Of a DNA stretch of 64,000 bases, positions 26,793 through 33,865 are shown in pieces. Made by a program: the position numbers and the translations under genes. Below the pieces are notes generated by a model. It was given only the letters and a program-made list of their open reading frames with translations, ran no database searches and was not told the DNA's origin. How positions within the stretch are numbered: position 1 is the stretch's first letter; the number at the start of each line of letters is the position of its first letter. The stretch covers positions 1,749,268 to 1,813,267 of the forward strand of contig NZ_QAJL01000001.1 in the NCBI RefSeq assembly GCF_003852525.1, written 5' to 3'. The stretch is from Pedobacter sp. KBW06 (GTDB lineage: Bacteria > Bacteroidota > Bacteroidia > Sphingobacteriales > Sphingobacteriaceae).

Positions 26793-26957
26793 TTAGGGTT
26801 TAATCACTTGGCCGATTTTGGTGGTTTTCTTTAACCAGGGTCGCTGCCCGGTAAAATAAAAGGTAAAAAACATCAGCAGTATGGGCAGTGCATAGATAAA
26901 CAGGCTCAGGAAGATGTTCCTGATGATTCTTTTCTTTACTGATTCTTCAATTTTCAT
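26793..26957 (-). CDS. Small single-pass membrane protein (54 aa)
   Basis: Below usual length cut-offs but convincing: start at 26957 (alternative in-frame ATG at 26963), stop at 26793. It begins M-K-I-E-E-S-V-K-K-R-I-I-R-N, has one hydrophobic segment (about 15-36), then F-T-G-Q-R-P-W-L-K-K. The basic N-terminus before the segment suggests N-in topology. It sits 37 bp upstream of the desaturase gene and 53 bp downstream of another small membrane gene. I do not recognise the family; a subunit or electron-transfer scaffold for the desaturase is a guess. Confidence 0.65.
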   Translation of the reverse strand: MKIEESVKKRIIRNIFLSLFIYALPILLMFFTFYFTGQRPWLKKTTKIGQVIKP

Positions 26958-27010
26958 AAGCATGTTTTTTTGTGGTTTTAATGGATACGATCAGGAGGAT
27001 ATCCCCGATC

Positions 27011-27169
27011 TTATTTAAGGTTTAGGGTGCGGGTTGGGGAAGAAGGTGGATCCGTTAAGATTTTCTGGATCAGCCAAAGGCCTCCTAAAAGAATGACCAG
27101 CGGAACGGTAGCTACTACGATTCCCACTGCAATCTTCTTTCCGATCAGTTGTACGTCTGAAATGGTCAT
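27011..27169 (-). CDS. Small single-pass membrane protein (52 aa)
   Basis: Start at 27169, stop at 27011. The peptide starts M-T-I-S-D-V-Q-L-I-G-K-K, has one hydrophobic segment (about 13-36; I-V-V-A-T-V-P-L-V-I-L-L-G-G-L-W) and a polar tail rich in Pro and Thr. It is the first gene after the leader region, 10 nt beyond the stop of the second upstream ORF, which suggests translational coupling. Family unknown. Frames on either strand overlapping it give Arg/Ser-rich nonsense, supporting this frame. Confidence 0.65.
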   Translation of the reverse strand: MTISDVQLIGKKIAVGIVVATVPLVILLGGLWLIQKILTDPPSSPTRTLNLK

Positions 27170-27178
27170 ATATTGATT

Positions 27179-27235
27179 TTATGGTGTGACAGGAAACAGT
27201 AAGCCATGGCAATAGCCTTCAACATGAGATTTCAT
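27179..27235 (-). CDS. Upstream ORF 2 (18 aa) in the sulfatase-operon leader
   Basis: ATG at 27235, stop at 27179; peptide MKSHVEGYCHGLLFPVTP. The stop is 10 nt before the start of the first membrane protein, so its translation could gate or couple to that start. It contains one Cys and no hydrophobic segment. It may simply be a leader; no family is recognised. Confidence 0.45.
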   Translation of the reverse strand: MKSHVEGYCHGLLFPVTP

Positions 27236-27306
27236 GGTGTTTTTTGAACTCCTGCTCTTTTACTAAAAATTACGTGCTTATTTGGCTGTCGAAAGGATAC
27301 AGCAGA

Positions 27307-27348
27307 TTAACAGCAACAACAGCATCCTGCCTTAGAAAGGGAGGACAT
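27307..27348 (-). CDS. Poly-cysteine leader peptide (13 aa) of the sulfatase operon
   Basis: ATG at 27348, stop TAA at 27307; peptide MSSLSKAGCCCCC, five consecutive Cys codons (TGC TGT TGT TGC TGT) directly before the stop. It begins about 80 nt after the predicted transcription start and 138 nt before the first structural gene. Cys-rich uORFs that stall when cysteinyl-tRNA is scarce are known in mycobacteria and other bacteria upstream of sulfur genes. Here it precedes sulfatases, so a cysteine-sensing attenuator is the natural reading. The Cys run (GCTGT) can pair with ACAGC just downstream, and TCCTCC in the start region could pair with AGGAG near 27250, offering alternative structures. 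Confidence 0.7.
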   Translation of the reverse strand: MSSLSKAGCCCCC

Positions 27349-27428
27349 CAAATATTCATTTGCAATAATGAACTTTAAATCGGGATGTAGGTTTGAACTT
27401 AACATCGTTATACTGTGTGAGTTATATT

Positions 27429-27466
27429 GTTAATACAAATATAGAATTTGAATCCAACAATACAAA
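27429..27466 (-). promoter_or_regulatory. Bacteroidota primary promoter of the sulfatase operon
   Basis: On the minus strand TTTG (27466-27463) is followed by exactly 19 bases and TATATTTG (27443-27436), matching the TTTG-N19-TAnnTTTG consensus in full. Predicted start near 27429. Confidence 0.75.
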
Positions 27467-27495
27467 TTAATTCTACTAAATAAGTAGAATTAATT
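27465..27495. promoter_or_regulatory. Perfect 13-bp palindrome (operator candidate)
   Basis: AATTAATTCTACT (27465-27477), AAATA spacer, AGTAGAATTAATT (27483-27495). The promoter-proximal arm overlaps the -33 TTTG by two bases. A related TCTACTAA..GGAATTAAT element stands before the second SusC operon (33610-33633), which suggests one shared regulator. The dyad layout is compatible with an Rrf2- or MarR-type dimer, but the family is not determinable. Confidence 0.65.
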
Positions 27496-27555
27496 AAGAA
27501 ATCATGAGGAATTCAGTCATGATCATTTACAAAAATGAATTAATTAACTTTGATC

Positions 27556-27627
27556 AGGTTTAAATGACAAGATTGAATCAGGTCCAACGCCAAAATGAAC
27601 ACCCGGTTTAGTTATTAATCCTTAGGG
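27556..27627. repeat. Copy 2 of a diverged ~75-bp direct repeat
   Basis: Core 15-mer CAGGTCCAACGCCAA (27579-27593) is identical to 25722-25736; flanks AGGTTTAAATGAC and TTATTAATCCTTAGGG match with small gaps. The two copies bracket the leader, small membrane proteins and desaturase gene. Confidence 0.6.
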
Positions 27628-27646
27628 GAATACTTTGTATTCCCCT
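27624..27646 (-). terminator. Hairpin after the SDR gene
   Basis: AGGGGAATAC (27624-27633) and GTATTCCCCT (27637-27646), 10-bp stem with a TTT loop, 30 bp after the stop of the leftward SDR gene. No strong T run follows in that direction, so the strength is uncertain. Confidence 0.5.
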
Positions 27647-27676
27647 TTATGATAGTTAGCAAATCGTTGTTTTTCG

Positions 27677-28417
27677 TTAAGCCATACCGCCATTCGCCCC
27701 GATATTCTGTGCGGTGATCCAGCTGGCTTCATCACTGGCCAGAAACAGCACCACTTTGGCGATATCTTCAGGCTCGGCAATTCTGTTAAAAGCAGACAAG
27801 GCGGCCAAACGGTCGATCACTTCCTGAGGTTTGCCATTGGTAAACAATTCGGTATTTGTTGGCCCCGGAGAAACAGAGTTGACATTGATTCCCCTTGCTC
27901 CTACTTCTTTGGAGAATACCCGGCTAAGCTGTTCTACTGCAGCTTTCGTTGCTACATAGGTACTGTATCCGGGAAGCATGATGCGGTTTACAGAAGTAGA
28001 GAAATTGATGATGCTGCCATTGTCGGCCAGTCTGTCCGCAGCTTCACGCATGGTATTAAAGGTCCCTTTCACATTGATATCAAATTGTCTGCTGAAATCT
28101 TCATCAGTCGTATCTTTTAACAGTTTGGTGATCATGATTCCGGCATTATTTACCAGTACATCGATCTTTCCGTAATGAGCAATCGCCTCATCAAACAATC
28201 TTTTTACCTCAGCCGTTTTGCTGACATCTGCCTGTAGGGCAATCGCATCAGCACCGCTCTGTTTCAGTTCATTTACCGTTTGCTCTGCTGCAGCCCTGCT
28301 TCCTGCATAGTTGACAATAATTTTCGCTCCTGCTCCGGCCAGTTTATGCGCAATTGCTGCGCCTATACCTCTGGAAGCCCCGGTGATTAAAACGACTTTA
28401 TCTTTTAATATTTTCAT
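27677..28417 (-). CDS. Short-chain dehydrogenase/reductase (FabG-like fold)
   Basis: 246 residues, the usual classical SDR length. Motifs: T-G-A-S-R-G-I-G (about 13-20), N-N-A-G, Ser in N-F-S-T-S-V, Y-V-A-T-K catalytic pair, and P-G-P-T-N-T-E-L. Ends with the substrate-side N-G-G-M-A rather than a typical D-G-G. It lies between the terminator of the SusC/SusD unit B and the promoter of unit A and appears monocistronic. It is a generic NADPH-dependent ketone or quinone reductase; relation to sulfur uptake is unknown. Confidence 0.88.
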   Translation of the reverse strand: MKILKDKVVLITGASRGIGAAIAHKLAGAGAKIIVNYAGSRAAAEQTVNELKQSGADAIALQADVSKTAEVKRLFDEAIAHYGKIDVLVNNAGIMITKLLKDTTDEDFSRQFDINVKGTFNTMREAADRLADNGSIINFSTSVNRIMLPGYSTYVATKAAVEQLSRVFSKEVGARGINVNSVSPGPTNTELFTNGKPQEVIDRLAALSAFNRIAEPEDIAKVVLFLASDEASWITAQNIGANGGMA

Positions 28418-28507
28418 AATTCTTTCTTTTAATGACGTTACAAAGTTGGCACATTTGACAAGGCAAAAAGTACTGATATTAAAGCATTACATGCAAATTT
28501 CCAAGAT

Positions 28508-28548
28508 AAAAAAGAGCGGCCGTATCATCACAAATGATACGGCCGCTC
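28508..28548 (-). terminator. Strong terminator of SusC/SusD unit B
   Basis: GAGCGGCCGTATCAT (28514-28528) and ATGATACGGCCGCTC (28534-28548) form a perfect 15-bp stem with a 5-base loop. Read leftward it is followed by six T. Confidence 0.92.
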
Positions 28549-28575
28549 CGGTATTGAAAAGATCCCCCGATCGGT

Positions 28576-30015
28576 TTATTTAATATCGAACCAAAGGCGG
28601 GTCGTGAGTAAATCTGCACCTTGTCTGGCCACTGCCTGCTGGTAATTTTTTCCATTCAGGGATTGCTCCTGCCCCGGATAGATAAACCTGAGCGGCAGCT
28701 TTCCACCCAGCACACCTGCTACTGCAGGAACAAGCTCCGGATAATCCAGCCTGCGCCATTCGGCAAAGGCTTCTAATCCCTGTCCGAATAAAGCGATCCA
28801 CTTTTGATTGCCGATAGATTTCCTGAAATTAGCAGGCTCATACTGCACAGCGGCAGATTGAGTATAGCTTGCAATGGCGGCCGTTCCAATTCCATATTGT
28901 AACAGCGACGCTTCTATTGCTTGCTTGTACAATACTGCGGCATCCTCACTACTCCAGCCTCTTGCAGCTACCTCTGCCCGGTCGAACAATACTTCCGCAT
29001 AACTGATGATCACTGCCGGAGCGGTTGGGGCCAGGAAATAAGTCCCGGGTTTGGAAGTTTTACTCAGCCCATAATTACTGGCATCACCTGTAAGCAAACC
29101 ATTTGGAATGCCGATATAGGTTTCTGTCGTTACATCTTTTGTCGGGCTCGCAAAGACCGGAAGCCTTGGATCATTCAATGACCTCAACTTATCGACAATA
29201 GTTTTACTCATTCTGTAATCATCACGCGTATCAAATAAATTGCTTACCGGATTTTGATTGGGAGAGGTGGAATAGCTGAGTTGTGCATTTTCCAGATTGG
29301 ACGTAATCAGGCCCCCTCCTTCAGCCGTCAGCTCTGCCAGTACGGACTTTGATTTTTCCGGTTCCTTATCGGCGATACGCAGAGCGATGCGCAAACGCAG
29401 TGCATTGGCAAACTTTTTCCAAAGCTCAATTTTACCGTTGTAAATGATGTCTCCCAGGATTGGCTTTCCTGCAACATTCAAATCCGTCTGTGCAGATTTC
29501 AAATCGGCAAGCAATCCGTAATACACATCTTTCTGTGTATCATAAACGGGATTCACATAGGCATTAATCTGTACAGATTGCGAATAAGGAATATCGCCGT
29601 AAGCATCCGTCAGCAATAAAAACACCCATGATCTCAATACCTTGGCAACTCCTTTGTAATTGGTATTTCCCTGCTCATCGGCCAGGCTCAGCAGCTTATT
29701 CAGATTGGTTACTCCTTTGGTATAACCCGATACCCATAATTCCTGAAGGTCATTATTGGTAAAGATATACCTGTCCGGATCTGTATACTGGATTTTAGAC
29801 CAGTGTTGAATAAACAACAAACTGGAATTCATGTTATTGGTTACGCCCCAATACGTATCAGCCGTACTTTTAATCGCTCCGGTGAGCAGGTAATCCGGTT
29901 GTGGTATTTCAGCAGAATTTGGATTCTTATTCAGGTCTGCCAGCTGGTCCTTGCAGGAGCTGAAAGATAGGACAAGGAGGGTCGAAAATAGAATTGGAAT
30001 ATAGTTGAATTTCAT
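28576..30015 (-). CDS. SusD/RagB-family lipoprotein (SusD-like_2 type)
   Basis: 479 residues with lipobox F-S-S-C-K. The N-terminus L-A-D-L-N-K-N-P-N-S-A-E-I-P-Q-P-D-Y-L-L and the absence of the classic L-R-A-L-Y-Y-F-N block point to the SusD-like_2 branch. Further markers are R-S-W-V-F-L-L-L-T-D-A-Y-G-D-I-P-Y and W-K-K-F-A-N-A-L-R-L-R-I-A-L-R-I. This branch often goes with peptide or other non-glycan ligands, in line with SAM-riboswitch control, but the ligand cannot be read. It is 5 bp downstream of SusC. Confidence 0.9.
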   Translation of the reverse strand: MKFNYIPILFSTLLVLSFSSCKDQLADLNKNPNSAEIPQPDYLLTGAIKSTADTYWGVTNNMNSSLLFIQHWSKIQYTDPDRYIFTNNDLQELWVSGYTKGVTNLNKLLSLADEQGNTNYKGVAKVLRSWVFLLLTDAYGDIPYSQSVQINAYVNPVYDTQKDVYYGLLADLKSAQTDLNVAGKPILGDIIYNGKIELWKKFANALRLRIALRIADKEPEKSKSVLAELTAEGGGLITSNLENAQLSYSTSPNQNPVSNLFDTRDDYRMSKTIVDKLRSLNDPRLPVFASPTKDVTTETYIGIPNGLLTGDASNYGLSKTSKPGTYFLAPTAPAVIISYAEVLFDRAEVAARGWSSEDAAVLYKQAIEASLLQYGIGTAAIASYTQSAAVQYEPANFRKSIGNQKWIALFGQGLEAFAEWRRLDYPELVPAVAGVLGGKLPLRFIYPGQEQSLNGKNYQQAVARQGADLLTTRLWFDIK

Positions 30016-30020
30016 GATGT

Positions 30021-33000
30021 TTAGAATTTAAGGTTAAGGTTGAAACCGAATGATCTCGCTGTTGGAAGGCTCAGGTCTTCCAGTCCTTGTGCATTTCCGG
30101 TATTAAATGCAGTTTCCGGATCGATATTTGGCACATTTTTATGAATGATCCACAGGTTTCGTCCTACCAGTGAAAAGACTGCATTCTGAAAGCCTATTTT
30201 TTTAGTCCATTGTCCCGGCAAGCTATAGCTAAGTTTCACCTCTCTCAGTTTGATATAAGAAGCATCATAGATAAACTGCTCATCCACATTGGTAATGCCT
30301 TTATAATATTGCTGAGCAGGAACAATCCGGCTATTTTTTGTCCCATCGGCCAATACTCCGTCAAAGACCATCCCATCAGTATATACCACTTCTCCTCCCG
30401 GAGCCTGTGCGCCATTTGAAAGGCCAACCGCTGTTCCGGAATTCACATTGCCCGGGAAATAATAGCTCAGGCCACCGTTTTCTGTATTTCTTCCCTTCAA
30501 AGTACTTGCAAGAACACCGGTATAGGTTCCGGTACGGTTTGAATTCGAGTATACTTTACCACCGATTCTGGCATCCACCAGGAAGTTCAGGTTGATATTT
30601 TTATAAGTAAAGCTGTTGCTGATTCCACCAAGCCAGTTGGGTGTAAACTTCCCCAGGTATTGTTTTGCCGGATTGATCACTGGTGTCCCTCCCGCGCTGA
30701 TGAGAATCTGACCGGCAGCATTTCGCTGATAAGCAGTTCCGAAAAAGGTACCATAAGGCTTTCCAATTGTTGCCAACACATCAACCGTTCTGTTGCTCCC
30801 GATCGTATAACTGCTGATCAGTCCTTCTTTATCCAATTCCGTCACCTTACTGCGGTTCAGCGCATAGTTCAGGTTGATGTCCCAGCTAAAGTCCTGCGAT
30901 TTCACCGGGCTTAAGCCCAGTTGAACTTCCAATCCTTTATTATTGATGCTTCCGCCATTGATTAATTTCTGATTGTAACCTGTCGAAGAACTTACATTCA
31001 CTTTTAAAATCTGGTTGATACTATTGGTATTGTAAACACTCAGGTCCAGCTTTACGCGGTTGTCAAACAAACCAACTTCAATCCCCGCCTCGGCAGATTT
31101 GGTGATCTCGGGCAGCAGGTTTGGATTTAACTCCACCAAACTTGCTGCCTGCTGTGGATTTCCATTAAAGGGTGCGGTAAAACTATAGGTATTTACCAGC
31201 TGATAAGGTTCTGTCGCCTTACCTACTTTTGACCAGCCTCCTCTGATTTTGGCAAAACTCAGCACTTCGTTTTTCAGGTCAAAGGCTTCGGTAAGGATCA
31301 AACTTCCATTTACTGAAGGATAGAAATAAGAGAGGTTTGGCCTTGGCAAACTGGAGTCCCAATCGTTCCTCGAGGTTAAATTCAGGAAGGCATAATCTCT
31401 ATAACCAAGCTGTGCCGAACCAAAGGTACTATAGGTTCTTAGTTTGCTGTAAAAGTTCGACGATACCAGTGGATCCCTGGAATTGTTTAAGGTATATAAA
31501 CCATTTACCGCTAATTTAGTCGCCATCTGGTCATTCTGTTCCAGCGTATTGGTCCTTACATTCACACCTGCCAAAATGTTAAGGGAGAAATCGTTGTTTA
31601 GTTTTTTATTAAACTCTAACCTGCCCTCTGTATTGTTTTCATTTACGGTGTAGGCATCTTCCTGATAGGATCCGAAAGGAGTTCCGTTTGTACCGTAGGC
31701 AATTTTTATTTTTCTGCGATCGGTATAATAATCATTCCCCGTTCTGAAATTTGCAGACAATGCATCCGTAATTTTATAGTTCAACTCTGCACTTCCAATG
31801 ATGCGGTCGCGTTTCTGACTTACTGTATTTTCATAAGCAATGAAATAAGGATTGCTGTAATAGCTGTTGTTCCAGTTGAAGTTATTTCCGTTCCCGTCCT
31901 TATATTGCTTAAGCTGGCTCACATCAACCTGTCGTCCGAACCAGGTAAACTGAAGCATCGGTCCGGTAGCCCGTTTACCACCTGATGCAGGCAGGTTTGC
32001 AGCACTGCTTTTGACATAATTGACACTGGCATTCAGGGTCAGCTTTGGCGTAATACGGTAGCTGGTATTCAGAAGTAAAGAATTCTTATTTTGCGAAGAA
32101 TTGGGTAATATCCCGCCCTGTGTCAGGTTGTTATAAGAAAAACGAACATCTTGTTTTTCTCCAGATCCGGCGATGGCAACGCCGTTGCTCAGGGCATAAC
32201 CCGTTTCGAAAAAGTCTCTTACATTATTTGGATGTGCAATAAAAGGTTCCGGTTTGCCATTGGTATTGAACTGAGGAATCAAACGGCCATCCAGTGCAGG
32301 ACCCCAGCTTTCATCTACTCCATCATTCAGGCCTCCTCCTTTACCATCTACATAACTAAACTTACCATTTGAACCCTGGCCAAAAGCATTCTGATACTTT
32401 GGAAGCGTCAGCAAATTAGAGATCGTGGTGTTCGAGTTGATACTAATGCCCAATCCCTGCTGTCCTCTTCCTGTTTTTGTTTTAATCAGAATCACCCCGG
32501 CGGCAGCCCTGGAGCCATATAAAGCGGCTGCATTCGGCCCTTTCAGTACGCTGATGGATTCTATATCTTCAGAATTGATGTCGGATATCGTATTGGCAAA
32601 ATCCCTGGAACCACCACTCCCAAGGAATTGAGAATTGTCTACCGGAACACCATCTACCACAAATAAGGGTTGATTCTGACTGGAAATAGAGGTTTCTCCA
32701 CGGATGATGATCCTTGAAGAGCCCATGTCTCCCTGACTGTTGGTGGTTTGTACACCCGCAATCTTTCCTGCCAGTGAATTGATGAGGTTGGTTTCTTTAG
32801 CCGTAGAGATGTCTTTGGATTTCAGCTCCTGTGTGGCATAACCCAACGATTTCTTGGCCTTGGTGATCCCTAATGCGGTTACCACTACTTCATTCAAATC
32901 ATTTAAAGATGGCTCGAGGCTAATCTTCAAATGACCGGTTCCTGCGGTAATCCTGATTTCTTTATTGGCATATCCGAGATAACTAATGCGAATCACATCG

Positions 33001-33209
33001 TTCAGGTTTGCCTGGAGAGAGAAGCTGCCATTTGCATCTGTAACCGCAGCATTGTCTTTTCCTTTGATCGTTACCGAAGCTCCGGGAATCGCCTGTCCGT
33101 CGGCACTGTCGCTCACCACACCGGTCACTTTAACAGACTGTGCCTGGGCCGTCAGCAGGAAAAAAAAGGACAAAGCAATCCCTATAAAAATTTTGTATAT
33201 TTTTAACAT
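30021..33209 (-). CDS. SusC/RagA-family TonB-linked transporter under SAM-I riboswitch
   Basis: 1062 residues with a signal peptide (ending T-A-Q-A-Q), regulatory-like sandwich (about 27-105; G-V-V-S-D-S-A-D-G-Q-A-I-P-G-A-S), E-V-V-V-T-A-L-G TonB-box region, plug with G-S-R-A-A-A-G-V-I-L-I-K-T-K and a C-terminal barrel. It starts 43 nt after the stop of a Cys-rich leader ORF and about 250 nt after a SAM-I riboswitch, so expression should rise when SAM is low. I infer import of methionine, peptides or another sulfur compound. Confidence 0.93.
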   Translation of the reverse strand: MLKIYKIFIGIALSFFFLLTAQAQSVKVTGVVSDSADGQAIPGASVTIKGKDNAAVTDANGSFSLQANLNDVIRISYLGYANKEIRITAGTGHLKISLEPSLNDLNEVVVTALGITKAKKSLGYATQELKSKDISTAKETNLINSLAGKIAGVQTTNSQGDMGSSRIIIRGETSISSQNQPLFVVDGVPVDNSQFLGSGGSRDFANTISDINSEDIESISVLKGPNAAALYGSRAAAGVILIKTKTGRGQQGLGISINSNTTISNLLTLPKYQNAFGQGSNGKFSYVDGKGGGLNDGVDESWGPALDGRLIPQFNTNGKPEPFIAHPNNVRDFFETGYALSNGVAIAGSGEKQDVRFSYNNLTQGGILPNSSQNKNSLLLNTSYRITPKLTLNASVNYVKSSAANLPASGGKRATGPMLQFTWFGRQVDVSQLKQYKDGNGNNFNWNNSYYSNPYFIAYENTVSQKRDRIIGSAELNYKITDALSANFRTGNDYYTDRRKIKIAYGTNGTPFGSYQEDAYTVNENNTEGRLEFNKKLNNDFSLNILAGVNVRTNTLEQNDQMATKLAVNGLYTLNNSRDPLVSSNFYSKLRTYSTFGSAQLGYRDYAFLNLTSRNDWDSSLPRPNLSYFYPSVNGSLILTEAFDLKNEVLSFAKIRGGWSKVGKATEPYQLVNTYSFTAPFNGNPQQAASLVELNPNLLPEITKSAEAGIEVGLFDNRVKLDLSVYNTNSINQILKVNVSSSTGYNQKLINGGSINNKGLEVQLGLSPVKSQDFSWDINLNYALNRSKVTELDKEGLISSYTIGSNRTVDVLATIGKPYGTFFGTAYQRNAAGQILISAGGTPVINPAKQYLGKFTPNWLGGISNSFTYKNINLNFLVDARIGGKVYSNSNRTGTYTGVLASTLKGRNTENGGLSYYFPGNVNSGTAVGLSNGAQAPGGEVVYTDGMVFDGVLADGTKNSRIVPAQQYYKGITNVDEQFIYDASYIKLREVKLSYSLPGQWTKKIGFQNAVFSLVGRNLWIIHKNVPNIDPETAFNTGNAQGLEDLSLPTARSFGFNLNLKF

Positions 33210-33252
33210 ATTGGTTTTTAAATAAGTGTAAGAAATTTAGAATTTGGCAGGG

Positions 33253-33363
33253 CTAGATGCCGCAACAACACATGGGTATGGCCTTGCACATGTATTTTCC
33301 GGATACAGGAAGGTAAAAAGATTTAGCGCAATTGGTTTTGTCAGGAAGTAATTGTAGGTTCAT
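33253..33363 (-). CDS. Cys-rich leader ORF (36 aa) of SusC/SusD unit B
   Basis: ATG at 33363, stop TAG at 33253. The peptide ends in MCKAIPMCCCGI: three consecutive Cys codons plus an earlier Cys-Lys and two Met codons. A shorter in-frame version begins at the ATG at 33291 (12 residues). No signal peptide or hydrophobic segment. Its position between a SAM-I riboswitch and SusC and its resemblance to the poly-Cys leader of unit A suggest a cysteine/methionine-sensing leader rather than a functional protein; a small metal-binding or modified peptide is the alternative. Confidence 0.55.
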   Translation of the reverse strand: MNLQLLPDKTNCAKSFYLPVSGKYMCKAIPMCCCGI

Positions 33364-33367
33364 ATGC

Positions 33368-33397
33368 TCACATTTTAAGTTTAAGATGCGCCTGCAT
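33368..33397 (-). CDS. Nine-codon uORF with a good ribosome site (MQAHLKLKM)
   Basis: ATG at 33397 is preceded by AAGAAGGAA, one of the few purine-rich Shine-Dalgarno-like sites here. The stop TGA (33368-33370) lies 5 nt before the ATG of the 36-aa Cys-rich leader, so re-initiation or coupling is possible. Confidence 0.4.
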   Translation of the reverse strand: MQAHLKLKM

Positions 33398-33454
33398 TTC
33401 CTTCTTTTTCCTGATGAGGTATGGCTTGATGAGCAGCAGCTTTATAGCTGTGAA

Positions 33455-33570
33455 ACTGCTTATCTTATTCGCTGTTTGCGAATTGGAATTAGCACCTTTT
33501 ACCGGGTCAACAGGTAGAGGTTGCTAAGACATCACAGGGCCATTCCCTCAGTCTTTCTGGATAAGTCGGA
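33455..33570 (-). promoter_or_regulatory. SAM-I (S-box) riboswitch
   Basis: Read leftward the conserved strings occur in order: CTTATC, GAGGGA, TGGCCC, GCAACC, AGGTGCTAATTCC, GATAAG. P1 is CTTATC (33565-33560) with GATAAG (33464-33459). P2 contains AAGAC with GTCTT around the invariant GAGGGA/TGGCCC loop, P3 is CCT-ACC with GGT-AGG, and P4 is ATTCGC with GCGAAT. All four helices are Watson-Crick. It starts about 18 nt after the predicted transcription start. No U-rich terminator follows, so the readout may be through translation of the following leader ORFs; an alternative AGCAG/CTGCT stem overlaps the end of P1. Confidence 0.93.
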
Positions 33571-33587
33571 AGATTAAAGAAGCATCT

Positions 33588-33633
33588 TCGGCAGCAAATA
33601 TACAAATAATCTACTAATCCTATAGGAATTAAT
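33588..33633 (-). promoter_or_regulatory. Promoter and operator-like element of SusC/SusD unit B
   Basis: A -7 box TATATTTG (33602-33595 on the minus strand) lies 25 bp upstream of the riboswitch. In place of a -33 TTTG, the region 33610-33633 carries TCTACTAA, CCTATAGG and GGAATTAAT, an imperfect dyad that shares TCTACTAA and GAATTAAT-type arms with the palindrome before unit A. Confidence 0.55.
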
Positions 33634-33865
33634 AATAATTAATTATTTCTTTAAATCAATAACGCCAAATAAGGATAAAATCAGCCCTTAAACCAGGTTT
33701 GAGCTTTCTTCTGAGGCCTTCCCGCTTAGCATAAAATGTCAATCGCTGAGGAAACTATTGATATATTGTTTTCAATTATCCTGATTGTATAACGATTTTC
33801 AGTGGAGGTTGCCAGGGCCTTAACCGACCTGTAGCCTATTCAAAGCCTTACAGTATAAGCTTTAG

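Noticed and set aside
27015..27212. Leftward 65-codon frame rich in Arg and Ser
   Set aside because: Overlaps the 52-aa membrane protein in another frame and has no hydrophobic or family pattern; the 27011-27169 frame is better.
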